From Ophiocordyceps camponoti-saundersi (nom. inval.) (taxonomy: Eukaryota; Ascomycota; Sordariomycetes; Hypocreales; Ophiocordycipitaceae), in NCBI GenBank assembly GCA_003339415.1, contig PDHQ01000152.1:18491-82490 (forward strand): a DNA stretch of 64,000 nucleotides, in the 5' to 3' direction. This document shows positions 38,848-49,954 of the stretch, piece by piece (position 1 is the stretch's first letter; every line of letters starts with the position of its first letter). Under the pieces are notes generated by a model, which was not told the DNA's origin, made no database searches, and saw nothing but the letters and a program-made list of their open reading frames with translations. A program made the position numbers and the translations under genes.

Positions 38848-41800
38848 GTTATATTAAATATTCTCCTAGCCTTAAAATACGCCCTCCCCCGCCCGGGGAT
38901 ATATTTATTATAAGTTAATATTAGCGCTAAGCTATAGCTAGCGCTATAATAATTTTCTAAGTTAATTAACTATAATAAAAAATTATAAAAAAGAGGCGGA
39001 GGAGGTAAATATTAGCTTAAAGCTAATATAAGAAAGGAGGAGGAGTAAGCGGATAAAAAATAAAGGGGAATAGGGGGCGGAGGGGTAATATTATACTTAT
39101 ATAATAAGAGGGGAAAATTACTTAAAAAAATAACTAGCTATAAGGGGCGCTTAAATAAATATATAGTTATATTTATTTTAAGCTATTATAAAAATATATA
39201 TTTTTTAATATAAATTTAAAATAGTTTAATATTATATAATATTTAAAGCTATTAAGTAGCTTTTAAGTTAAAGTAATATAATTTTTTTATTTTATAAGAA
39301 TAAGTTAATAAAGCGTTTTACTTTATAAGCGCTAAATTTTAGCGTTTTTTATAGCGAGGATTTCCTTTATTTTATATTTATTAAAAAATAAGTTATTATA
39401 AAAAAAATAAAGGAGAGGATTTAGCTAAAAGTTAGTAAGTAACTAAGATAATAGAAAGTTACTAATAATACGCTTAATAAGGTTAATATAAAAAGTAAAG
39501 TAAATATTAAGTAATATATTAAAAGTAATAGTAAATAGCGTTAATATAGCTATTACCTTATACTTACTTTTAAGGTAATTAAGCTTTTAAAATAGATAGT
39601 TAAACTATATATTAGTAAAGTTAAGCTATATAAAGTTACTAATTTAAAACTATTTTATAAGTTAGTAAAACTTATTTAAGGAGTCTTATTACCGCTACTA
39701 AGCTTAGGCGATAAAAGCTTATATTAGTTTAACGCTATTATAAAAGAAATAAGTAAACGCTATAGCTTAGCTTTTTAAGAAAGAAATAAAGGCGGCCGCC
39801 TCCGTTAGCTAGTTAAGAAAGGTAATATTAAAGCTATAAAGTAAATAGTTAGGACTAATACTTATTATAAATAAGTTCTAATTATTTAAAGTAAGCTAGT
39901 AAGTAAGTAAGTAGCGTAGCTAATTAAATTATAAGAAAAAGATTATATAGTAAAAAATAGCTTATATTTTTTAATTTATACGCTTTATATTTTTATTAGT
40001 TTAAGGGTAATATATTATAGAAAGTAGCTTATTAACCTTAGTAAGATAATAAAAAGTAAATTAAAAATAGCTTATTTAATTAAAATTATAATTAGAAATT
40101 AACTTATAAGGGAAGCTATAAAACTACTACTAATATTAAATAAAGCGCTTAATATATTATCTAATATTTATAAATATTATAGCTTTAAGCTAGATATATT
40201 TTAATAAGCGATCTATAATAATTATTAGGAAATAAAGCTAGGACTCTAAGGCGGCGGGTAGCTTAGTTATAAAGTTTACGGAGAGGGTTATCTAAAACTA
40301 TTTAAGAGAAGGTAATAGCTAAAATAACCCTTAATAGCGCTAATAATTAAGGTAGTCTCTATAATAATAATAATTATAAATAAAATATATTATATTTATA
40401 AATATACTATTTTAATAAAACTTATATTAAAAAAATATAAAAGTAATATTTTTACTAAAATATTTTATTATAAAGAAATTATAAGTTTATTAGATAAGTA
40501 TAATAATTAAAGGTTTCTATTTAAAAACTTAAAAATAGCCTTAGAATTATAGCTATTTATAAGTAAAGATAGAATAATTTATAACTTATTTTTAAATACC
40601 CGCCTTTAATAGAAACTTCTAAATAGCTAACTAAACCGCTTAGCGGTATATATAATAAAAGAAATTAATATAAAAAGCCTTTAACTAAAAGTCTTATAAG
40701 GTCCTATTATAAAAAGGGGCTAAGGCGTCTTAAGTAAAAAATATAGCTATAAGGAACTAAAATAAGGCTAGGCTAAACTAAACTAGCTATAATTTAAAAA
40801 AGTAAATAGATATAAGTTATATAATTTTACTAAAGCGCTCCTTTATCCCGTAGCGATCTTATTCTCGCTAGGAGAGTATATTAAGCTATAACGCTTATAT
40901 ACTAAGATAATATTAAAAGCGGAAATTAAAAAGAGCAAGTATCTTAGCTTAATATACCTAATATTTTATTATAGCCTTAAGCGTAATAAAATACTTTAAA
41001 GCTTTATAATTTATAAAAATAAAAAATAGCTAAGTAACTTTATATAACTTAGTAAACTATACTTTAAGGTAAGAAATAATAGCGAGAAGTTCTTTATTAT
41101 AAATTATATAATTTTATTCCGTAAGTAAAAGTTTCTTAAAGTAATATATAATAAGCTAAAAAATAAAGTCTAAGCTAAACTAGGAAAGGCACCTACTAAT
41201 TACCTTATTAGAATAATTAGCTTTAATAATAATATTATAGTCCGGATTTTACTAAATAAAGATAAGGGTAAAGATAAATATAAACTTAAGCTTATTAAAA
41301 GTAAGCTAGTATTTATTAGTTTAATAAAAGGGCGCGCTATATTTTATAAGCTTAACTAAAAAGGCTATAAGGTTTAAAAAGTAAGATATAAAGTTATAAT
41401 AAAAGTTAGGGAACTTAAGAAAACTACGTATATTTTAAACGCAGGTTAGCGCCTCCTATTCTAAAATTATAAAGATTTTAGTAAGGTCTAGCTATATTTT
41501 TTTACTAGCGTAAATAATAAACTTTAAGTACTTAACTTTATAAATAGTAAAGTTATATTTATTAAAGTTAAGGAAAAGCTTAGCTTAATAAAAATATAAG
41601 AATATAATACGTACCTTACGCTAATAATTAAAATAAGAACCTCTTAAATAAATAAAAATACTATTTAAGTATATTATAATAAAGTTTTTTAAAAAGTTAC
41701 TAAAGGTAATATTAATATAATATTAAAATATAGCGGGCGTACTTATAAGGCTAAAGGGGTAAATAAAGTATTTAAATAAACTAAACTAAGTATAGAAAGC

Positions 41801-42491
41801 TATAAGGTATTCCTCGCCCTTTATAATATAAAGCTTATAAAAAGTAATATAAAGATTAAATTTTATAAACTAGCAGGTACTTAAAAGGCTATAAAGCGTT
41901 TTTTTAATAAATAAAAGGGGATAATAATCTTACTTTATTACCTTATTTAACGCGCGATAATTAATATAAAAGCGCTACCCGCTTCTTAGCTTCTTTATAA
42001 ATAGGATAAGGGCGGCTATAAATAATAAGCTAGTATAAATTTATCTTTTATTTATTAAGTTAATAATCTATTTCTAAACTTTAAAAAGATACTCGTAAAG
42101 TATATTATAAAGTAAGCTTTAAAGTAAAAAGGGTAAAGAACTATTAAATTCTTAGCAGAGTTAGATATAATAATTATAATTACTATAGTAAGGGGGCAGT
42201 ATATTTACTTTCTCCTTATTAAAAAAGTTAGTAAAATCCGATATTTTAAAAAATAAAAAAGGGCTTATAGTTAAGGTAAAAGTTATAATATATAAAATAT
42301 AAAAAATATCCTATAAGCTAATAATAAGGAATTAGTAACTAATATACTACTAAGATTTATAATAAATAAAGGCCGCGAAAATAAAGCTAAGGATAGCTAT
42401 AATAAGGTAAATAACTTGCTAAAAATCAGAGTATAAAATAACTAATTTACTAATAAAGTAAATTATAATTTCCTACTTACTAAAATATAAT

Positions 42492-42496
42492 AAGAT
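42492..42496. repeat. Target site duplication of F, left
   Basis: aagat occurs here and at 46024-46028. The empty site is seen in E-inner near 37138-37145, where the E sequence is continuous. Confidence 0.75.
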
Positions 42497-43003
42497 TATT
42501 AGAATATATATATTACTAGCTGCTTAGGAATATAATACGCGTTAAATACGCGTAATACGCGTCGCAGAGATTACTATCTCTATATAAATAAAGTAGGAGG
42601 TTAGAGGCACGTATAAAAAGGAGTTAAACTCGAGATAATACCGATCCGAGATTAGTATAATATTAATATAATATACGTTATTAATACGATAAGAATCGAG
42701 GGCAGGAGGGAGTATAGCCGGAATATATATATAATATACTTACTTTTCTATACTTTTTAAGAAAAAGATAAGTTATAAGTAAAGTTATTATTTAATCTTT
42801 TATAACTTTATTAGCCGGAGTATATTATATAGTAAATATAATATTCTTATATATTATATAATCTAAATAAATTACCCGAACTTTATTATTTAAGTTAATA
42901 TAATATATATATTCTAAGTTTAATCTATTAGTATCTTTATTATAAGAAGTTTATAATATAACTCTAGCTACTTATTTAGCTTAGGAAGAATACCTAACTA
43001 ATA
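42497..43003 (+). repeat. 5' LTR of F
   Basis: The 507 bases start TATTAGAATATATA and end CCTAACTAATA. The partner is 45517-46023, ending CCTAACCGATA. It includes a repeated ACGCGTTAAATACGCGTAATACGCGTCG-type block (42537-42563), in which related 9-base units recur. Confidence 0.9.
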
Positions 43004-43499
43004 CTAATTAGTAATAAAGCTAAGTTATATCGCGGACTTAACTACTTTTTATTACTTAAAACTTAGTTAACTAATATAAGCTAAAATGCTAGCTTTATTA
43101 TTATTTAACTTTAGTTTAGATTAGAAATAGAAAAGTAATTTAAATAATAGATATTTATTAAAATACTAACTCCTAGGAAACTATAATTATTATTTCGATA
43201 ACGTATAGATATATTTTAACTAATATCTAGTTAGTAACTTAATAATTCGGATATCTTAATATTTAGCGATAACTTACTATAAGTTAATATTATCCGTTTT
43301 TTCTTCTCTTTACTTTCGGTTTAGGATTTTTAGGAACTTATTTCGATTTTAACCCGAAATCCTATTAACCTTAAATTAGTTTTAATAGTTACTCCGTAAT
43401 TATTATTTACTAAACTTTTATAAGTTTAGTACTAAAAGTCTTTTATAATTAAGTTAATTTAGCAAAATATAAGAGATAAAAATAATAAAAAGAAAAAAA

Positions 43500-43615
43500 A
43501 AATAATAAAAACGAAAAAGAAACCTTAGGACCGGAGTCTCCTAGCACTATTCCTAGCGCGGACGCCGAGGAGGACGCGCTTCCCGCCGAGCCCGGAGTAT
43601 AGAGCGAGCGATATT
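43500..43615 (+). pseudogene. Possible gag remnant in F: basic then acidic/proline-rich run
   Basis: One plus frame reads a Lys-rich run, then about 30 codons without a stop (about 43526-43600) rich in Pro, Ala, Glu and Asp (includes ESPSTIPSADAEEDAL). The GC content is far above its surroundings and CpG is well kept. Such linkers occur in Gag proteins, but the match is only of composition. It may be the single part of F that once coded for protein. Confidence 0.35.
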
Positions 43616-45516
43616 AATATACTAATAATATTAGTTAGATATTAACTTAAACTTAAATAAAGATTATATTATTATTAAACTTACCTTAGCGCGCTAATTT
43701 TTATATAAGGGCGTATTATCGCTTATAAAAATAGCTAAAGCTTAAGCTAAAGCCGCTATTATAAGAACCGTTTACTAAGTTAATATTAGCTTATATAATA
43801 TCTAAACTTAGAAAATAAGCTATATATACGTTATTATAATAAATATTTACTTTCGCGTAAGTATAATAAGCTATTATTAGCTAAGATACTTATTCCTAAT
43901 AAGCGTTAATAGCCGGCTTTTACTTACTTATATAATTAATATAATTTTAGTAAGGGGGCACCTTTTTTATATCGCCGCGTTTAATTTAGTTACGCCGCGC
44001 TTAGGATAATAGCGTAGGCGGTAGCGCGAACGCGAAAAGATTACGGTCCTTAAGTTACGCGTAATAAGGCGTAATCGAAGTCGCTACGTTTATAAGCGAT
44101 AGCGTCCTAGCGCGCGGGCGGAATAAAATAGCTAATATAATATTTAAAGCGCGGGCTATTAAAAAAGTAAGTAATAAATACGTATATTAAAAGAAAGCTA
44201 AGTTTAGAAATATATTAGTATTTAATATAATTTTAATTTATAGCTAACTTAAAATTAAGTTAAGATTAATATACTTTTTATACGCTAATATATTATCTTA
44301 TATAATATATTATCGTTATTAATATTAGTTTTTAACTTAAGGCTTAAGATAATAATATAATAGCCGCGCAGCGTAATAAAAGTATAAAGGTATTACTTAG
44401 GTATAAATATAATCCTATTTTAAAATTAATATAAATCTTTATCGTATTTAGCTTAAAATTAACTTAAATTTACCTTTAGTGCGTAACGATAATAACGATA
44501 ATAATAATAATAATTAACGCGGAGGAGAAGGGAAAAAGAGGAATATAAAGCTAGGGCGCGGGGTAATTTATAAGTAAGGTTACTAACTTACTAATTTACC
44601 CCTTTACGATAAGTATATACCCTTACCTTATATTATTAAGATAAACTAATATTTAAGGTATTAGTATATACCTTTATTATTAAGGTAAATTAATATATAG
44701 TAAGTTAGTATATACTATTACTATTAAGGTTAGTATTTAGATCGGTATATACCTCTTAATTATAAAAGGCCCCCCGTCCCCCCTTTAATTTTCCTTTCTT
44801 TCCCCCTTATATTAGTTTTTTCGATATTTATTCTTTTTATTTTTTAAAAACTACCTAAACCCCTCCTTACTAGGTATATCTCTTTTTATTTTATATATTC
44901 TATTTATTTTTCTAGTTTATAAACTAGAAGAGAAAAGCTACTAAGGGAGTATAATACCCTTACTATGCCCCGGGGCTATAACGTGAAGAAGAATAACGCA
45001 CGTCGTAGAGGCGTTAAACCGCCCTAAGGGTATAGTAATAATAATCGAATAGCGAGGATAAGGCTAGAGATAATAAGATTAAGTTAACTTTAACTACCGG
45101 TCCCGTAGCTATCTAGAAGCGACCGAAGCTATAAGACTAGCTAATAAACTTAAATATTCTATTACGGTATTATACTATATTTTCTTAGTAACGATATACG
45201 ATATCGTAATTATTACCTTATAGCCCTTATTTACCTTTAATAATACGAAGGGATAATATAAAAAATAATTTAATACGCGTCGCCCTAGGAGGTAATATTA
45301 AAATTAGTAAGAAAATAATTAGATATTTACCCGATATCGACTTAAACTTATTAATAAATTAGTAAGGTAAAAGGTATCTATAAGACCTTAAACTATATAA
45401 GTTCTTAGAGGTAGAAAAATAATTTAATTTACGATAGCTATTAAAGGAACCTAATTATACCTTAACTACTTATATAATAAAACGAATATTTCTAACTAGA
45501 AAAGAAAAGTTATTAA
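43616..45516 (+). other. Remaining internal sequence of F
   Basis: It holds GC-rich patches at 43970-44145 and 44960-45050, a short TAA tract (about 44486-44516), and direct repeats of a TAGTATATAC-type unit at 44660-44760. A run reading CCCCCCGTCCCCCC lies at 44770-44783. 44510-45516 is matched in reverse by 62815-63880. At 44964-45003 a few TpG and CpA survive close together. No coding motif is recognised. Confidence 0.5.
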
Positions 45517-46023
45517 TATTAGAATATATATATTACTAGCTACTTAGGAATATAATATACGTTAAATACGCGTAATACGCGTCGTAGAGATTACTATCTT
45601 TATATAAATAAAGTAAGAGGTTAGAGGTACGTATAAAAAGAAGTTAAACTTAAGATAATACTAATTTAAAATTAGTATAATATTAATATAATATATATTA
45701 TTAATATAATAGGAATCGAGGGTAGGAGGGAGTATAGCTAGAATATATATATAATATACTTACTTTTTTATACTTTTTAAAAAAGAGATAAGTTATAAGT
45801 AAAGTTATTATTTAATCTTTTATAACTCTATTAGCTAGAGTATATTATATAGTAAACGTAATATTCCTATACGCTATATAATCCGGATAAGTTACCTAAA
45901 CTTTATTATCTAAGTTAATATAGTATACGTGTTTCAGGTTTAATTTATTAGTATCTCTACTATAAGAAGTTTATAATATAACTCTAGCTACTTATTTAGC
46001 TTAGGAAGGATACCTAACCGATA
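45517..46023 (+). repeat. 3' LTR of F
   Basis: The 507 bases start TATTAGAATATATA and end CCTAACCGATA, followed by aagat. It is preceded by the purine tract AGAAAAGAAAAG then TTATTAA. Confidence 0.9.
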
Positions 46024-47481
46024 AAGATATTATTATATACTATTTAAAATAACCTAAGAATTAAGTTTTAAGTAAAGCTTAAAATTATATATACTATTAT
46101 AAGTAATTACTAGCTATTAATATTAGCTATAAAATAAGTAAAATAATAAATAAATAAATATAGCTTAAAGCGTATACGCTACTAATAATATATTTATATA
46201 ATAATATAAATTACTTATAAGTAAAAAAGGGGAATTTATTTCAGCTAATAACGCTATATAAAAGATTCGCTTATAATAATATAATAATTATAGCTATTAT
46301 CCGCTTATATAATAATAAAAAAATAAAATTTATAAATATAAAAAGAAAAAAAAAGTAAGTTTATATTTTAACTAATATTTATAAAATAGTTATTTAGTAT
46401 TTTATAAGTAATATTATTATAAGAGTCCTCCCCTTATAGGAGACTTAGTATAAGGGGGATTTATTTCCTTAATCCGAGGCGGGGTTCTCCTCCTTTTTTA
46501 GAATATTTACGAAGCGGACTAAAAAGGCTAATAGGTGAGGATTAAGCTTATACTTACGAGAGAAATAGCCGGTATTATTATAGCGGAGGTAGTAGCCCTT
46601 AGCGCGCTATTTTATAATCTTATTATTACTAGCCTTAGCTACTTAATAACGGGTCTTATTACCGTAGCTATTTTAGCCTTAAAAGGGGGGATTATTATAT
46701 TTATTAAAGCGCGGCTAAGTACTAATCTAGTATATATTAATTATTAGAGTATCTTAAGATAGCTTAAGAGTAAAAGGTAAAGGTATTTAGCTTTTATTTT
46801 TAAGGCGGAATAACTTAATATTTATAATAATAGCGTAAATCTTAGTAATAGTAATAATATATTTAATTAAGGTAATATTACGCTTTATATAATATTAGTA
46901 AAAGGCTAAAGTAAGGGTATAATAAAAGCGTATAATTTTAATCTTTTTAGCTTATTTAGTATTATTTAATAAAGTAAGCTTAGCTTTAAAGTAGATAAGG
47001 AACTTAGAAAAAGACTTAGAAGCGCTTTATATAAGGTATTTAAGCTTTATTATAGCTATTTAGCGCTAATATAAGTTAGTAAATATAATATTAAAGTAAC
47101 TTAGAAAATAGTTAAAGTTATATTTATATTTAGTACTTTACTTAAAAAATAAAGCTACTTTAGCTTAAACTATAAAAAATAAATATTAATATAAAAATAC
47201 TTATTAGTTATAAGCGGTATTAATAAAAGCTTAGTCCGCTTATAGCTTATAAGATATAAGGGAGCGCTATATTAGAAAAAGGTCCTTATTATTATTAAAT
47301 AGCAGGCTAAGAAGTAGCGGCTTATAGCGAAGTTATAACTATTATTATTTAAAAAGTTATATAAATTAGTACTATTAGCGTATAAAGCTTTAAAGCTCCG
47401 TAATAATAGCTTACTACTTTAAGAGCTAAGCGATAATAACTTATTAAGTATTAAAGTTATTTATAGTTAAAATTATTTTAC

Positions 47482-47731
47482 TATAAAGGTCTTATATTTT
47501 TTAATATTTATAAAAAGCTAACTTTATTAATATAAAATAACTTAAGAGGTTTTAAAATATATATAATATATATACTTAGGGTTATAGTTTATATATTGCC
47601 CGCGCCTGTCCTACGCGCGGCGCTAACTAATTATATATACTTATATATACCCCGCGCTTATTATACGCGTAGACTTAACTAAGCACCCCTTAAATAACTT
47701 AGCTATTCGGGCGTAGCTTAAATCCTTTATA
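47482..47731 (-). repeat. Right LTR of E-outer (5' LTR in coding sense)
   Basis: The 250 bases start TATAAAGGTC and end ATCCTTTATA, then ataag, then D-left resumes. Inside it, read on the coding strand, is GTAAAATAATTTTAAC; no standard primer binding site is legible after RIP. Confidence 0.88.
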
Positions 47732-47736
47732 ATAAG

Positions 47737-48536
47737 GTTATAATATAATAATTATTTTACCGCTTTATATATAAAAAGTAAGTTTACTTATTTTATAATT
47801 TATAAGAAATAACTATATTATTATTTTTTTTATTAAAAGTTTTATTTTAAGTAATATTAACTTTATTTTAAAATAAAAGTAATATAAGATTAAGCGAAGA
47901 ATATATATATTACTTAACTTTAAAAGCTTATAAACTAAAACTTTATATATACTGCCCCTCCTCCCCTTTTAGCGCTAACTAAAAATTAATAATAGCTAGA
48001 GTAGAAACGCTAGAGAGCGAATATAATAATACTTTTTTTTCTAACTTTAACTTTATATTTATTTATAACTTTACTATAATAATCCGGCTATTTTTTAAAA
48101 TTAGCTATTATTAAGTTTATTATAAAATAGTAAAACTTTTATATATTCCTAAGCTATACTAATAAGGCCTTAATTAATTAGATTATTAAAGTTATTTTAA
48201 TTAAATATAAAGATTTAGTTTATAGCGATAATAATAGCTAAGAGGATAAATAAGCTATATAAACTTTATACTAAACTTAGTTTACGTATACTTTTATTAT
48301 TACGGAGTCCGCTTTAAGGGAAATATTTACTTTTAAATCGCTAGTTAATACTTAACTTATTAAATATATAAAGTGCTAAGTGTAGGTAAGGTTTAACTTA
48401 AAGTTAGGGTAACGCTTAAGGGGAGGGTTTTACTTTAAGCTCTCTAGTTTTTCCCCCTCTTAGAATATATATAAAATAGTTTTAAGCTATATAAGGTATA
48501 TTAGTATATAAAATATTATTATTATTATTATTCTTA
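47737..48536 (+). repeat. D-left, second piece
   Basis: The last 800 bases of D-left, continuing from 30362. It ends in a GGTATATTAGTATATA block and an (ATT)n run (about 48513-48532). It includes a GCCCCTCCTCCCC patch (47952-47966), and GC-rich blocks near 48410-48465. D-right shows the same features inverted (49955-50760). Confidence 0.72.
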
Positions 48537-48551
48537 TTATAATAATCTCTT

Positions 48552-49750
48552 TATAATACTTAAGTAAAATAGCTAAAAGCGATTCTTTTTTTCTATTACT
48601 TTAAGTTAAAATATATATAAGCTAGCTATTTTTACTTATAATAAATAAAATAAAACTAGTTAGATATTTTAATAAAGCTATTACTAGCTTAAGATAAAAT
48701 AAAATATTTATTAGTATATTTATAACTATTATAAGTATTAAAGGAATAAAACGCTATAAGATAAGACTTTAAGTTTATTATACCCCTTACTTATTCTAAC
48801 TTTTATATAAAAGTATATTACTTATAATAAGAAAGTAATATTAGAAAACCGCTTTAAATATAATTATATTTAAACTTTTATCTATAAGCTAAGCTAAATT
48901 ATTACTATATTACTAAGTAAGAAAAATAATATAGCTAAGGTATTTACTAAATATTATTTCCGATACTTTTATTATTTTTTTAATATATTAGATATATAAA
49001 TTACTAATAATACTAGCTTATTTATTTTAAGATTTCTTAGTAAAATTAACTAGTTAACTAATATTAAATATTATTATAATAACGCCCTTTACTTTTAGAT
49101 ATAAAGAAGCGTGGAAGTAACTAAGTAATACTTAAACTAAAAGCTATAATTTTATATAAGTAAATATTAGGATAATTAAAGTACTTTCCTTTCTACTTTA
49201 GATTTCGTATATAACTCCTTATAGTATATATTAATTAGTATAGCTCCGCTTATAATCGCTTTTAGAAAAGATATATAAAACGCTCTTTTAATTACTAGCT
49301 TTTTAAATCTCTTAAACGCCTTAAGCCTTATTATTATAGCTTATAAACTTATTACCTAAGTATAAGAAATATAATACTAAGCTTAAGCTATAGCTAAGAA
49401 AGCTTACTATAAGTAGGAAATATAAGCTAATAGGAAGCATTACTTAGTAAACTTTATAGTTAGTAATAAAGTATTCCTTAGCTATAAAGGTTTCTTTATA
49501 ATTATATTTATAATATGCCTTAACATATAGTAATTAGGACTTTTTATAGTTATTAAGGAGTAAAAGTATAGCTATATCCTTAACTTATTAGATAGCTATT
49601 AGATAATAAACTTATTTTCTACTAATTATTTTCGGAAAGCTATTATAAATCCCTTACCTAAGTAGGAGATATTTTCTATTAAGCTAGAAAATATTAATAA
49701 TATATTAAAATAAAAAGTTAATTAAATCTTTTAATTTTATATTATAAAAT
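48552..49750 (+). pseudogene. Decayed gypsy integrase (element G)
   Basis: One plus frame shows YQRNKT (about 48720; the end of the HHCC zinc-binding part, CQRNK), LSKxNxLTNIK and NNALYF.I.RSVEVT (about 49035-49115; the WxxLxxxLGIK and AYHPQTDGQSE region), LNQKLQFYISKYQDNxxTFL and LDFVYNS (to about 49220; matching the AEFAYNxSxHS block), AYYK.EI.ANRK, and SNKVFLSYKG (about 49460-49490; VGDKVWLSxKN). This enzyme would insert the cDNA into the genome. Catalytic residues are partly lost and many stops are present. Confidence 0.82.
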
Positions 49751-49763
49751 AATATTATTAATT

Positions 49764-49860
49764 AAAATACTAAGTTTATTAGCAGGGTTATTATTTAAGT
49801 AAAATATAATACTTAGCTAGGAATTTTTAATATATACTAATATCGCTTAAAGAATTTTAT
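49764..49860 (+). pseudogene. Decayed chromodomain at the integrase C-terminus (element G)
   Basis: The frame reads LKY.VY.QGYYLSKI.YLARNF, then a short gap and LKEFYNYF. This matches the chromodomain form YxVKWxGYxxxxxTWEPxxNL...LLxEFH. In chromoviruses this domain guides integration to heterochromatin by binding methylated histone H3. An intact CAG survives at 49782, unusual in this window. Confidence 0.7.
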
Positions 49861-49954
49861 AACTATTTTCTAATTACTATTAGCCTACTTATTAATTTTT
49901 AATATTAAATTAAAGCCGCTACTATAAACTATAATTATAAAAATAATAATTAAG

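Larger units (their letters stand above)
42497..46023 (+). mobile_element. F: short LTR element, 3527 bases, probably non-autonomous
   Basis: Two 507-base LTRs enclose only 2513 bases of internal sequence, too little for gag plus pol. The orientation is plus: AGAAAAGAAAAG (about 45499-45510) lies just before the 3' LTR, as a polypurine tract should. The bases after the 5' LTR (CTAATTAGTAATAAAGC) resemble those of copia-like A-outer and C, so F may be moved by their machinery. I saw no RT or integrase motif. The 3' half recurs inverted at 62306-64000. Confidence 0.85.
30363..47731 (-). mobile_element. E-outer: Ty3/gypsy element holding E-inner and F
   Basis: It is bounded by 250-base LTRs (30363-30612 and 47482-47731) and the duplication ataag (30358-30362 and 47732-47736). 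The host D-left reads straight through when it is removed. Without E-inner and F it is about 6906 bases, against 6926 for E-inner. The coding strand is minus. It is far more AT-rich than E-inner, having lost many CpG and CpT cytosines too, as expected of the older copy. RT homologous to that of E-inner lies near 41648-41671, where the catalytic box is further decayed. Confidence 0.85.
48537..49954 (+). mobile_element. G (right piece): integrase and chromodomain
   Basis: This is the 3' coding part of gypsy element G, starting with the right copy of the D-left duplication (48537-48551). It runs through the integrase zinc-binding and catalytic regions to a C-terminal chromodomain, then stops at the (TAA)n end of D-right. 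No 3' LTR follows. Confidence 0.8.

Noticed and set aside
46535..46747. 70-codon open stretch on the plus strand
   Set aside because: It starts at GTG, lies inside E-outer on the strand opposite its coding sense, and is broken by stops in the matching part of E-inner (about 37646-37860). It is a chance opening.
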